Shown piece after piece: positions 1-8,775 of a stretch of DNA of 64,000 bases. The DNA comes from Kineosporiaceae bacterium (GTDB lineage: Bacteria > Actinomycetota > Actinomycetes > Actinomycetales > Kineosporiaceae): positions 1 through 64,000 of the forward strand of contig JAEUJN010000043.1 of assembly GCA_016794595.1 (NCBI GenBank), written 5' to 3'. Position numbers and translations under genes: made by a program. Positions within the stretch are counted from its first letter, which is position 1. Each line of letters opens with the position of its first letter. The notes beneath the pieces were generated by a model. That model was not told the origin of the DNA. It made no database searches and saw only the letters and a list, made by a program, of their open reading frames with translations.

Positions 1-341
1 AGGCCAGCAGCCACCGCCAGCCGATCCTGTGTTCTCACAAACCATGATCTTTTGGGGGTGGCTGCCCCTGTGTCACGTACCGACACACCACAAATCAGCA
101 GGTCACAGCATGATCAACAGTCAACTGGCGCTGTCGTACTAACCCATCTCAAGACCGTGAAGCCCCACAACGAAGGAGCGGGTGAGAACGCCTGTGAGCA
201 GATGACGCACTGTTCTTGACCAATCATGGCAGCCGTGCTACTACTTGACCCAGATTGACCCAGATCACATACAATAGTAACGCATTGATGAATTGTTGCT
301 CGGGGGGGCAAGCACGTCACTCGAATGGCGGAGCCTTTCTG
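1..341. other. Upstream intergenic region, no gene seen
   Basis: This stretch is clearly richer in A+T than most of the window, matching the sulfatase gene that follows rather than the genes after 2.8 kb. I find no convincing coding frame on either strand: the short open frames lack a ribosome binding site and a recognisable product. The only structured part is near 245-275, described separately as a promoter candidate. The left edge of the window may cut the regulatory region of another gene. Confidence 0.5.
245..275 (+). promoter_or_regulatory. Candidate promoter of the sulfatase gene with a tandem 10-bp repeat
   Basis: A perfect tandem repeat TTGACCCAGA TTGACCCAGA (245-264) is followed by TACAAT at 270-275, a good -10 box. 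The first TTGACC is 19 bp from the -10 box, longer than the usual 17; the second is only 9 bp away and could be an activator or repressor site. Transcription would start near 282, leaving about 60 bases of leader before the ATG at 342. The assignment rests on sequence alone. Confidence 0.4.
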
Positions 342-2606
342 ATGGGGGAAGCAGTGACCAAATGCCGTCTATTCGGCAGCTTATTGATGAGCGTCCTGCT
401 CGGCACGTTGCTTGCAGGGGTGACGCACATTCTCGTTCAGACGAGTCCAGCCCATGCGATCCCTCAACAGAGGGTACTGTCTTCTGGGACGGCTGATTCA
501 ACAGGCGCATTGGGGGCCAGGTGGCGCAAGGTCGGCTTTACCGCACGGGCCAACGGCACGGGCATCTTTACCTTGTCCTGGACGGGAGGCGGTGATCTGC
601 GCTTTCAGATCCTGCGGGCCAACAATTCCATCATTGGCGGGAACACAACGGCCAACCTCAATCCCAAGTCGTTCAGCACGGCACTTTCGAATGGCACAGG
701 CTATTTTGCGACCATATGGTCGACCAGCGGTGTCGGGACCTATTCTCTCTCCGTCACCGAAGACGTGCCCGACACCCAACCGCCGTCAGCACCTGCCGGC
801 CTACACGCGGTGAACGTGACGCAAGATTCTGTACAGTTGGCCTGGACACCGTCTACTGATAATATTGGAATAGCTGCATACAACGTCATCCGCGATGGCC
901 TGACCGTGGGCACGACATTGGGCACGACGTACGTTGACGCCGGACTGGCGGAGTCGACTCAGTACACGTACGAGATCGTCGCAGTGGATACATCGTCCAA
1001 CGCCTCCCCTCCATCAAATGCCGCACCAGTTACTACATTGAGTGCCGAACCGGATGGTGAGGCTCCAACGACCCCCGCCAACCTGAGTGTCTCTTCTGTG
1101 GACCATCAATCCGTTCAACTGACATGGGACGCCGCAACCGACAATACCTTGGTCGCAGGGTACAAATTGTACCGCGATGGAGCTTTCCTGCTCTCGGTGC
1201 CGACAACGTCGATTCGGGACACAGGGCTGACACCCGTTACCACCTATCAATACGCAGTGCGTGCCTACGATGCCGCTGGGAATGAGTCGGGTCAGAGCAA
1301 CGTGGTCGAGGTGACGACAACTGCACAACCTGCTGGCAAGCCGAATGTGATCGTCATCAACACCGACGATCAGCGGGCGGATACGCTGCAGGATCTGCCA
1401 AAGATCCGACAGTGGTTTGCCGTGGGTGGTACCAACTTCACCAACGGATATGTCTCGACTCCCAGTTGTTGCCCATCTCGGGCCACGCTCATGAGCGGTC
1501 GATACGTGCACAACAATCAGCAGTTCGGACAGGACACCCAAGGGGTAGACCTTGATCTGACATTGCAGCGCTATCTCAAGGACGCGGGGTACTACACTGG
1601 TCACTCTGGCAAGTTTGTCCACTGGCTGCCGCTGAGTCAGGTTGCACCCCACTGGGATCGTTGGACCTACTTCAAGGGTGGGTATGACAATGTCTGGATG
1701 CGCATGGACAACCAGACCGTACAGTCACAGGGATACTCAACGACCATTACGTTCGATCGCGCGCTGGGATACCTGGACGATTTCGAGTCCCGCAGCGACA
1801 GTACGCCCTTCTACCTGAGCCTGGCCCCAATTGCGCCGCACAGCCCATCCACCCCTGAGCCGAAATATGCCACCGCAACGGTGCCTCCTCTGACACGAAC
1901 GCCGGCACATGGCGAAACTGACAGGACCGACAAGCCGAGCTATGTACGCAACATCAATGTCTCCTACGATTCAGCGAATAGTACCAAGATCAGTATGACA
2001 CGCACTCTCCTCTCGGTGGACGATCAGGTTGACCGTCTGATGAACCGCCTCCAGGAGTTGGGCGAAATGGACAACACATTGATCTTCTACACTTCTGACA
2101 ACGGGTACTTCTGGGGGGAGCACGGACTGCGGAGCAAATTCCTGCCCTATTCCGAATCCGTCAGAGTGCCGTTCCTCATGCGATGGCCAGGGAAGATTGC
2201 AGCTGGCGCGGTGGACACGCGGCGCGTTACCCATGCAGATATTGCGCCGACCATTCTGGCTGCAGCAGGCATCACCCAAGAACATGTTCAGTTCGATGGA
2301 CACGATGTTCTCAGCGGTTATGCACGGCCTCTGGCGCTCACGGAGTACTATTACGACACTGCCAACGGCAACAGCATTCCCACTTGGGCGGCCATCCAGA
2401 ACGATCAGTATCTGTACGTTGAGTACTATTCAACAACTCGAGACAGGACGACTCCAACCTTCAGGGAGTACTACGACATGACAGCTGATCCGTACCAGCT
2501 CCAGAATTTGCTGGGTGATGCGAGCACTGCCAACGATCCTGATGTGGCCGGACTGTCGGCTCAGTTGAGTGCCCTGAAGGACTGTGCCGGTGCCAGCTGT
2601 CAATAG
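342..2606 (+). CDS. Secreted sulfatase with N-terminal fibronectin type III modules
   Basis: Predicted extracellular arylsulfatase (type I, alkaline phosphatase fold) that hydrolyses sulfate esters. The start at 342 is chosen because GGAG lies 8 bases upstream and the product then begins with a signal peptide ending near TSPAHA. A beta-rich N-terminal domain (about residues 40-145) and two fibronectin type III repeats (about 150-240 and 245-330) precede the sulfatase domain, which opens with the metal-binding NTDDQRADT segment. Cys376 in CCPSR is the formylglycine position of the C-x-P-S-R signature; the C-terminal half carries SDNGYFWGEHG and DIAPT motifs. Codon use is unlike the neighbours, with many A/T-ending codons, suggesting transfer. 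The substrate (carbohydrate or other ester) cannot be told. No formylglycine-generating enzyme is visible here. Confidence 0.9.
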   Translation: MGEAVTKCRLFGSLLMSVLLGTLLAGVTHILVQTSPAHAIPQQRVLSSGTADSTGALGARWRKVGFTARANGTGIFTLSWTGGGDLRFQILRANNSIIGGNTTANLNPKSFSTALSNGTGYFATIWSTSGVGTYSLSVTEDVPDTQPPSAPAGLHAVNVTQDSVQLAWTPSTDNIGIAAYNVIRDGLTVGTTLGTTYVDAGLAESTQYTYEIVAVDTSSNASPPSNAAPVTTLSAEPDGEAPTTPANLSVSSVDHQSVQLTWDAATDNTLVAGYKLYRDGAFLLSVPTTSIRDTGLTPVTTYQYAVRAYDAAGNESGQSNVVEVTTTAQPAGKPNVIVINTDDQRADTLQDLPKIRQWFAVGGTNFTNGYVSTPSCCPSRATLMSGRYVHNNQQFGQDTQGVDLDLTLQRYLKDAGYYTGHSGKFVHWLPLSQVAPHWDRWTYFKGGYDNVWMRMDNQTVQSQGYSTTITFDRALGYLDDFESRSDSTPFYLSLAPIAPHSPSTPEPKYATATVPPLTRTPAHGETDRTDKPSYVRNINVSYDSANSTKISMTRTLLSVDDQVDRLMNRLQELGEMDNTLIFYTSDNGYFWGEHGLRSKFLPYSESVRVPFLMRWPGKIAAGAVDTRRVTHADIAPTILAAAGITQEHVQFDGHDVLSGYARPLALTEYYYDTANGNSIPTWAAIQNDQYLYVEYYSTTRDRTTPTFREYYDMTADPYQLQNLLGDASTANDPDVAGLSAQLSALKDCAGASCQ

Positions 2607-2613
2607 CAGCAAG

Positions 2614-2632
2614 GTCCAGCCGATGGCTGGAT
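2614..2632 (+). terminator. Short hairpin after the sulfatase gene
   Basis: CCAGCC-GAT-GGCTGG (2616-2630), extended by a T-A and a G-T pair, begins about 8 bases after the stop codon. There is no U tract, so a terminator role is inferred from position. The rest of 2607-2810 shows no gene or further structure. Confidence 0.4.
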
Positions 2633-2810
2633 CCCGTACACACCCTGGCTCGTTCATTCTGAGTGTCGCGGGATCTTGTCGGCGTGGCACGCCTGGTGGC
2701 GATGTGGTATCTCGGGCGGGCAACGCCATCGACGGTCAAGCCATCGCCGACGCTCCCGACCACCCTCGGCGACGCGACCAGCGACGCACAGTTGTCTCGT
2801 GAGGAACCGC

Positions 2811-3638
2811 TCATCTCCGGGGCAGGGGCTCGCCAGGGCAGGCGGTCAGGACCCGTTCCACGGCATCGTGTTCGGCCTGGGTCATCCACAGGCCGTAGCG
2901 GGTCTTGACCGCCACCACCCGGGCGACGAAGGCACACCGGGACCGCACCCGCGGGGGCAGCCAGCCGGCGGCGTCCGACCCTTCTTTGGCCTGGTTGGTC
3001 GAGGCGCGCACCGCGAGCAGCTCGAGCGGGTCGTTGTAGAACGCCACGCGCTGGGCGGGTGTCCAGTGCCGGGCCCCCGTGCGCCAGGCGTTGCCGAGCG
3101 GCACCACGTGGTCGACGGTGACCAACCCGGAGGTGTCGGTGCCCCGCTCGAACGAGACCACCTCACCGGTGTAGGGGTCGGTCAGCCGCCCACGTTCGAC
3201 GATGCAGCCGTTGGTCCGGGGGCGGAGCTCGACCTCGGACAGGTCGCGGCGCAGGACGTCGTTGCGGGCGTCGCACCCGTTGCCCTCGACGTCCTGCCAG
3301 CCGGGCCCGAACATGCTGCGCGAGTAGCCGGTCAGCGGCTCCTTGGGCCGGATCGTGATGCGGGACAATGCGTCTCGCGCTGTGCCGGGTAGCGCTACCG
3401 GTGTGGGCACAGCGGATGCCGCGGTGCCCGTGGTCGCTCCCGTGGACGCGCGACCCGCGGGTGCCGTGGGCTGACCCGGCTGAACCGGCGCGGCCGGCGA
3501 GACCTCCCGTGCTGCCAACCACCAGCCCGCCGCGGTGAGCACGGCGAACAGCAGGGTCACCGCCAGCAGGGCTCGTGCCGAGGTGCCTGCCTCGCCGCGG
3601 GGTCGGTCTCTGCGGGCCACCGGGTCACCGTGGCACAT
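2811..3638 (-). CDS. Secreted or membrane-anchored HNH endonuclease (DUF1524/GmrSD C-terminal type)
   Basis: 275-residue protein with one hydrophobic segment (about residues 22-42) that acts as signal or anchor, then a Pro/Thr/Ala-rich linker and an HNH nuclease domain. The domain shows DHVVPLGNAW, NDPLELLAV and the NQAKEGSDAAGWLPP segment typical of actinobacterial secreted DUF1524 proteins, where the DH pair and the Asn coordinate the catalytic metal. A Cys pair (GNGCDARN, TNGCIVERG) could form a disulfide outside the cell. The start is uncertain: ATG at 3638 is used, and a GTG at 3620 is also possible. It stands alone and diverges from the oxidoreductase at 3705. Nutrient scavenging or DNA degradation outside the cell is a family-based inference. 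Confidence 0.85.
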   Translation of the reverse strand: MCHGDPVARRDRPRGEAGTSARALLAVTLLFAVLTAAGWWLAAREVSPAAPVQPGQPTAPAGRASTGATTGTAASAVPTPVALPGTARDALSRITIRPKEPLTGYSRSMFGPGWQDVEGNGCDARNDVLRRDLSEVELRPRTNGCIVERGRLTDPYTGEVVSFERGTDTSGLVTVDHVVPLGNAWRTGARHWTPAQRVAFYNDPLELLAVRASTNQAKEGSDAAGWLPPRVRSRCAFVARVVAVKTRYGLWMTQAEHDAVERVLTACPGEPLPRR

Positions 3639-3692
3639 CAGCGGCGGGAATCGGTGCCGTCCGAGCGCACCGAATCCCGCCGGTGAGGCTGG

Positions 3693-3698
3693 CAGGCT
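3693..3698 (+). promoter_or_regulatory. -10 box (CAGGCT) for a leaderless transcript of the Gfo/Idh/MocA gene
   Basis: CAGGCT ends exactly 6 bases before the ATG at 3705, and no ribosome binding site is present. Transcription would therefore start at or next to the A of the start codon. One of a recurring set in this window. Confidence 0.45.
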
Positions 3699-3704
3699 GC
3701 CCTC

Positions 3705-4730
3705 ATGACCGACACGAGCGCTCGACCCGACCGGACCGCGCCCCTGCGCTGGGGAGTCCTGGGCACCGGCGGGATCGCCCAGAAGTTCATCACCGAGGTC
3801 GGTGCGCTGGACGACGCGCAGATTGCCGCGGTGGGCTCGAGGACGGCGCACCGGGCGACCGAGGTGGCGGCGGCCCACGGCATCCCGCACGCCCACGCCT
3901 CGCTCACCGGCCTGGTCGACGACCCCATGGTGGACGCCGTCTACGTCGCCACCCCGCACCCCGCGCACGCCGAGGGGGCACTGGCCGCGATCGAGGCCGG
4001 CAAGCACGTGCTGGTCGAGAAGCCCTTCACCATGACCGGCGCGCAGGCCCGCGCCGTGGCCGAGGCCGCAGCCGCTGCGGGGGTGTTCTGCATGGAGGCG
4101 ATGTGGACGCGCTTCCTGCCGCACGCCGTTCGGGTCCGGGGACTGCTGGCGGACGGCGCGATCGGGCCCATCCGCACCGTGATCGCCGACCACGGTCAGG
4201 GCTTCGCGCCCGACCCAGCCCATCGCTTGTTCTCCCCCGAACTCGGCGGCGGGGCCATGCTCGATCTCGGCATCTACCCGCTGTCGTGGGCCTTCATGGT
4301 GCTCGGAGCCCCGAGCGCCGTGACCGCGGTCTCCGACCCGGCGATGACCGGGGTCGACGCCACCACCTCGGCCGTGCTGCAGTACCCGGGCGGGGCCCAC
4401 GCGGTGATCACCACGACCCTCACCGCGCGCACCGCCTGCCGCGCCGTCGTCACCGGTACCGAGGGCACGATCGACGTGGACCCGGTCTTCTACATGCCGA
4501 GCGGTTTCACCCTGACCCGCAGGGACGGCACCACCGAGCGGTTCACCACCCCGCCGCTGTCCGGCCCCGGCAAGGGGCTGCGGTTCCAGGCGCAGGAGGT
4601 TGCCCGCTGCCTGCGGGAGGGGCTGACCCAGAGCCCGATCCTGCCGCTCGCCGAAACGGTGGCGATCATGGACGTGGTGGACGAGATCCACCGCCAGATC
4701 GGCCGGCCCCCCGCCCCGAACTCCCCCTGA
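3705..4730 (+). CDS. Gfo/Idh/MocA family oxidoreductase
   Basis: 341-residue NAD(P)-dependent sugar or inositol dehydrogenase-like enzyme in the cytoplasm. The N-terminal Rossmann fold has WGVLGTGGIAQKF (residues 15-27), followed by VDAVYVATPHPAHAE and the EKPFT segment containing the conserved catalytic Lys of the family. The C-terminal half matches the dimerisation/substrate domain (GGGAMLDLGIYPLSW). Length is normal for the family. It is a monocistronic unit with a palindromic repeat filling the gap to the convergent gene. No sugar transporter or catabolic operon sits next to it, so the substrate is unknown. Confidence 0.9.
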   Translation: MTDTSARPDRTAPLRWGVLGTGGIAQKFITEVGALDDAQIAAVGSRTAHRATEVAAAHGIPHAHASLTGLVDDPMVDAVYVATPHPAHAEGALAAIEAGKHVLVEKPFTMTGAQARAVAEAAAAAGVFCMEAMWTRFLPHAVRVRGLLADGAIGPIRTVIADHGQGFAPDPAHRLFSPELGGGAMLDLGIYPLSWAFMVLGAPSAVTAVSDPAMTGVDATTSAVLQYPGGAHAVITTTLTARTACRAVVTGTEGTIDVDPVFYMPSGFTLTRRDGTTERFTTPPLSGPGKGLRFQAQEVARCLREGLTQSPILPLAETVAIMDVVDEIHRQIGRPPAPNSP

Positions 4731-4734
4731 CCAC

Positions 4735-4800
4735 CCCGAACCCCGCCGTGATCAAGCACTTTCGACTGGTCGAAAGTGCATGATCACGGCGGGGTTCGGG
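4735..4800. repeat. Palindromic repeat, copy A
   Basis: 66-bp near-perfect palindrome (centre 4767.5) filling the gap between two convergent genes and ending one base before the stop codon of the 4802 gene. It contains the shared core TGATCA(A)GCACTTTCGAC-TG-GTCGAAAGTGC. The outer arms, CCCGAACCCCGCC on the left and its exact complement on the right, are unique to this copy. The only mismatch in the 32-bp arms is A4755/A4780. It could form a strong hairpin in either transcript and act as a bidirectional terminator. Confidence 0.9.
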
Positions 4801-4801
4801 A

Positions 4802-5734
4802 TCAGATGACCAGCTGGTTGCTCTGCGACTCCACGGTCCCGCCCTCCCAGGTGCAGGTCCTGACCGCTTGGTAGGCCCCCCGCGTGAGGTACACCGAGTA
4901 GCTGCCACCCGCGGTCCCGGGTGGGCCGGAGGGCACCGTCCACGTTCCGCCCGGGTGCCGCAGCGTCACCCGGCAGGTCGTCCCCGCGGTGGCATCGGCG
5001 ACGCCCGCCCAGCGGATCACGGTGGCGACCCCCGACCTCGAGAGCGTGATCGCTCCCGGGTCCGGCGCGGTGAAGGCCACGGTGGCCGGGCCGGAGGTGG
5101 CACAGCCTCCTCCGGTGGTGCACACCCGCGCGGTGAACGCGTGCGAGCGACCGAGCTCGAGCCCTCCGATGCTCTCGCTCACCCACCCCGGGGACAGCCG
5201 TCCGACGGCGATCCCCACCGCCCGTGGGCCGCCCTGGATGGTCAACGAGGCAATGTTCTCGGTGGTCGCGAACCCGGTGACCATGACGGTCGCCCACCCC
5301 TGCCCCTGGGTGATGCCGCGGGCCACGATGCTGACGGTGGGGGGTGGCGGCGGGGCGGGGGCGGCCCTGGTCGCCGGTGGGCGCGCGGACGGGACGGCCG
5401 CCGTCCGGGTCTGCGCCGTGCGCCCCCCGGCCCGACCCGGCGCGGCCTGGCCCCGCGCGGCTTGGCCCGCACCCGAGGAGCCCTTCCCGGAGGGGCGGAC
5501 CTCCTCGGCTGACGGCTCTGAGGTGGGGGTCGTGGGATCGGTCGTGGGATCGGCTGACGGCCGCTGCGGGGTGACCACCGACGCCGACGGCGTCGGGTCG
5601 GGCTCGGATTCCAGGGCGACCAGGTCGCTGCTGCCCCGGTGCGGGCGGGCGAGGATGGCCAGGGCGACGGCCAGCACGAGAGCGATCCCGCCCAGGACGA
5701 ACCCCGGGGTGCTGCGCGGCCTGGCGCTCTTCAT
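4802..5734 (-). CDS. Membrane-anchored protein resembling the ectodomain of the adjacent kinase
   Basis: 310-residue protein of unknown function. A short basic N-terminus leads into one transmembrane segment (about residues 11-28), then a long low-complexity linker rich in Pro, Ser, Thr and Ala, then an extracytoplasmic region with one fibronectin-like repeat (PTVSIVARGI to CTTGGGCATSG) and a closing domain (ITLSRSGVATVIRWAG to YQAVRTCTWEGG). The closing domain and the paired Cys pattern match the C-terminus of the kinase encoded at 5949-8522 (YQAVKTCTYPGG), so the two genes look like paralogues, this one without a kinase domain. ATG at 5734 is chosen because GGGGAG precedes it and the membrane segment then starts correctly. 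Confidence 0.7.
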   Translation of the reverse strand: MKSARPRSTPGFVLGGIALVLAVALAILARPHRGSSDLVALESEPDPTPSASVVTPQRPSADPTTDPTTPTSEPSAEEVRPSGKGSSGAGQAARGQAAPGRAGGRTAQTRTAAVPSARPPATRAAPAPPPPPTVSIVARGITQGQGWATVMVTGFATTENIASLTIQGGPRAVGIAVGRLSPGWVSESIGGLELGRSHAFTARVCTTGGGCATSGPATVAFTAPDPGAITLSRSGVATVIRWAGVADATAGTTCRVTLRHPGGTWTVPSGPPGTAGGSYSVYLTRGAYQAVRTCTWEGGTVESQSNQLVI

Positions 5735-5948
5735 GATCGAGGCTGCTCCCCGCTCGATCGACGACAGTGACTGGCCCCCCGGGCGGTACCGGGGCAACGC
5801 CTTCGGACCGCGACTGACCAGGCTAGATCAGAGCCGGCACCGGGGTCCGCGGAACAGCACACGCACGGTCGGCCGACCCCGCCGAGCGGTCACCCCCGGA
5901 CGCCGAACACCCTGGACGCCGACTCGCGGGGCGGCCCGGCCCGCGACC

Positions 5949-8522
5949 TCACGGAATGGCCAGGACGCTGCTCCTCACGGACAGCTCCCCACCGGGGTAG
6001 GTGCAGGTCTTGACCGCCTGGTAACTGGTCTTCGCCGTCCCGGTGAAGCCGGCGGTCCCGGCGGCCAGCGTGATCGCTCGCTGCGGGAGTCCACCCCCCG
6101 CCGGGGTGCTGACCACCTGGACGGTGCATGCCGTGCCGGCCGGGGCGCTGGTCGTTGCCGCCCACCTGACGGTCACGTTCATCGCCGCCCGGGTCAGGGT
6201 CACGGTGCCGAGCTTGGGTGGCTGTACCGGCACGGTGTAGGTCGCCGGATCCGAGTTCGTGCACAGCTGCACGGTGTTGCACACCGTCGCGGTGAACGAG
6301 TACTGCTTGCCTGCGGTCAGCCCGCTCACCGTGGCCTGCCCCCCGGCGGTGGGCAGGGTCACCGACCTGCCGTCGTAGTCGACCTTGACCGAGGCCACCG
6401 ACCCGGTTCCCGCGCTCACCCCACTCACGCTCACCCGGGCCTGGGTGGCCCCCACTCCGTCCACCGTCAGGTTCGGCTTACCGGGCGCGAGCTTCGGCGG
6501 GGTGTACCCGACCGTTGCCGAGGAGGTGCACAGCCCGAAGCTGTTGCAGACGCGGGCGACGAAGGCGTACGGCTGACCGGCGGTCAGGCCGCTCACGGTG
6601 GCTCGGTAGGTGGCCGCGGTCCCCGAGCCGACCGGCACGGCCACCGAGGCCCCGCCGTAGGTCACGGTCACCGACGAGAGCGTCCCCGTGGTGGCGGCGA
6701 CCCGGCCGACGGTCACCGTTGCCTGGCCCTCACCGGCCTCTGCCACTGCCAGCGTGGGCGCACCGGGCGGCAGTTTGGGCGGGGTGTAGGACGCGCTGGA
6801 CGACGAGCACAGACCCTCGGTGTTGCAGACGGTTCCGGTGAAGGAGTACCGCTGCCCGGCGGTCAGCGTGGTGAAGGTCGTGCTGTAGCCGGACGCCTTG
6901 GTCAAGCTGACCCGCTTGCCGAGGTGGGTCAGGCTCACCGACGACACGGCACCCGATCGAGCCTGGACGCCGGACACCCGCACCGTCACCGAGCCGACCC
7001 CGGACGAGGCGACCGTGACGACCGGAGAGCCGGGCGACTGGGGCGCCCGGGCCGCCTGCACCCCGGCGCTCGCGCTGCCGGCGACGGCGGCCACGGACGG
7101 CGACAGGGACGGCGCCCCCGGCGAGACGTCGGACGGCAGGTCGGTCGGACTCCCCGGCACGCCGGACCCGGCGCTCGGGTCGCTCGAGGCCACCAGGGTG
7201 GGCGAGGGCTGGGCAGAGTCCACAGTCACCGCGGAGTCCCGGTCGGTGGCCAGCACGACCCCGAGCCCGCTGATCGCCGCGAGTCCGGCGATCCCCGCGA
7301 TCACCGCCAGTCGCCGCCCGCGGCCTGGGCTGGCAGGCGTCTCGTCCCGAAGGGTGTCCAGGCTCGCTCCCAGCACCGGGTCGTGCGGGCGGAACCCGCC
7401 CCCGGGACCGTGCCCCCCGTCGTCCAGCGGCAGCGCCACCCCCTCCGCCGTCCGGGGGGCCCAGTGCACCGGGGTCGGAGCGGTCGGGGGAAGCACCGTG
7501 ATCCGAGGGTCTGTGGGCGGGGCCAGCGCAGCCCGGACCTCCTCGGGCGAGGGCTCCGGGGAGGGTTCGTCGGACAGGACCGCGACCGCCGACACGGGGA
7601 CGGCAGGCGCCGCGGCCGACGTCCGGGCCGCAGCCGTTGCCGTGGCGGCCATGGCGGCGGCGAAGAAGTCGGGCTTCGGCACGCCCGGCGCTGCCGACTC
7701 GCCGCGCTCCACCCGGTGCAGCACCGAGCGCAGGCGGGTCGCGGCCTCATCGGCCGTCGGCCGGTCCGCGGGCTGCTTGGCCATCAGCTCACCGATCAGC
7801 TCCCAGACCGGGTCCGGCAGACCGTCCGGACGGCGCAGCGGCTGGTTGGCGTGGGCCAGCACGAGGGCGACCGGCCCCTGCGCGGCGAAGGGGTGCGTGC
7901 CCGTGCACAGCTCGAACAGGATGACGCCGAGTGCGTAGACATCGGACGCCGCGCTGGGCTCGGCCCCGAGGCCCACCTCGGGGGCCACATACCCCGGCGT
8001 CCCCGGCAGGTCACCCCGCGACCCCGATCCGGCGATGATCAGGCGCTGCAGGCCGACGTCGGTGAGCCGGACCCGCAGGTGCCCGTCGGATTCGATCTCG
8101 CAGAGCACGTTCGACCCCTTGAGATCTCCGTGCAGGGTGCCTGCGGCGTGGACCGCGGCCAGGCCGTCGGCCAGCTGAGCGGTCAGCCGCAATGCGTCGA
8201 CCGGCGAGCTGCGCGGCACGCTGTGCGCCAGTGCCCCGCCGTGGACCCGCTCGCTCAGGATGGCCAGATCCTCGCCGTCCCGGAGGATGTCGATCACCTG
8301 GACGACGTTGGGGTGACTGATCGAGCGCAACAGCCCCCGGGCCCCGGTCAGGGCCTCGGCCACTCCGGGGCGATGGCTCAGCTCGGCGCGGAGGATCTTG
8401 ACCGCGATCTCGGCGCCCCCCGGCAGTCGCCCCTGGTGCACCCGCCCGTGGGGGCCGACCCCGATCGCCTCGCCGAGTGTGTATGCCGCCGGCCCTCCGG
8501 CCTGGTCCTGCACCCCGCTCAT
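5949..8522 (-). CDS. Transmembrane serine/threonine protein kinase with fibronectin-like extracellular repeats
   Basis: 857-residue Hanks-type receptor kinase. Kinase domain about residues 12-275: glycine loop GVGPHG (21-26), Lys42 in AVKIL, catalytic loop HGDLKGSN (Asp133, a non-RD form), metal-binding Asp155 in DVG instead of DFG, and APE-type PGYVAPE (Glu182). All key catalytic residues are kept, so it is likely active. A long linker leads to one membrane segment (RRLAVIAGIAGLAAISGLGV). Outside there are three repeats of about 90 residues, each ending in a VCNxxGLC/VCNTVQLC Cys pair and a YTPPK-like hinge, then a closing domain. There are no PASTA repeats. GAGGAG lies 8 bases before the ATG at 8522, fixing the start. 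The ligand is unknown; the neighbour at 4802 shares the closing domain. Confidence 0.9.
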   Translation of the reverse strand: MSGVQDQAGGPAAYTLGEAIGVGPHGRVHQGRLPGGAEIAVKILRAELSHRPGVAEALTGARGLLRSISHPNVVQVIDILRDGEDLAILSERVHGGALAHSVPRSSPVDALRLTAQLADGLAAVHAAGTLHGDLKGSNVLCEIESDGHLRVRLTDVGLQRLIIAGSGSRGDLPGTPGYVAPEVGLGAEPSAASDVYALGVILFELCTGTHPFAAQGPVALVLAHANQPLRRPDGLPDPVWELIGELMAKQPADRPTADEAATRLRSVLHRVERGESAAPGVPKPDFFAAAMAATATAAARTSAAAPAVPVSAVAVLSDEPSPEPSPEEVRAALAPPTDPRITVLPPTAPTPVHWAPRTAEGVALPLDDGGHGPGGGFRPHDPVLGASLDTLRDETPASPGRGRRLAVIAGIAGLAAISGLGVVLATDRDSAVTVDSAQPSPTLVASSDPSAGSGVPGSPTDLPSDVSPGAPSLSPSVAAVAGSASAGVQAARAPQSPGSPVVTVASSGVGSVTVRVSGVQARSGAVSSVSLTHLGKRVSLTKASGYSTTFTTLTAGQRYSFTGTVCNTEGLCSSSSASYTPPKLPPGAPTLAVAEAGEGQATVTVGRVAATTGTLSSVTVTYGGASVAVPVGSGTAATYRATVSGLTAGQPYAFVARVCNSFGLCTSSATVGYTPPKLAPGKPNLTVDGVGATQARVSVSGVSAGTGSVASVKVDYDGRSVTLPTAGGQATVSGLTAGKQYSFTATVCNTVQLCTNSDPATYTVPVQPPKLGTVTLTRAAMNVTVRWAATTSAPAGTACTVQVVSTPAGGGLPQRAITLAAGTAGFTGTAKTSYQAVKTCTYPGGELSVRSSVLAIP

Positions 8523-8724
8523 GGACCGCGCTCCTCGCCCCGATGATCGCTCGACCGGCACCCTCGCCGCCGCCGGTGACTCTGTCACCCGAATGGACGT
8601 CCCGAGGGCTCGCCCGGTTGCCCGATCGCGCCAACTGATCGTCACGGTAGCGCCTGGCCCTCACCCGGGGGACGGTCCAGGGGCCCATCGCCCGACCGGT
8701 GGAACAACCCGGCGCCGTCCAGCG

Positions 8725-8751
8725 TTGGCACTCTCGGATGGCGAGTGCTAA
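8725..8751. promoter_or_regulatory. CIRCE operator (HrcA binding site)
   Basis: TTGGCACTC-N9-GAGTGCTAA differs from the CIRCE consensus (TTAGCACTC-N9-GAGTGCTAA) at a single base and has the exact 9-base spacer. It lies 24 bases before the hsp20 start. CIRCE is bound by the heat-shock repressor HrcA; hrcA itself is not in the window. Confidence 0.9.
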
Positions 8752-8775
8752 TCCGCACCACAGGAGGTTGACACC

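Noticed and set aside
4989-8546. Very long open frame (1185 codons) on the plus strand
   Set aside because: It is antisense to the kinase and its paralogue, with Arg/Gly-rich nonsense composition and no motif. High G+C keeps such frames open.
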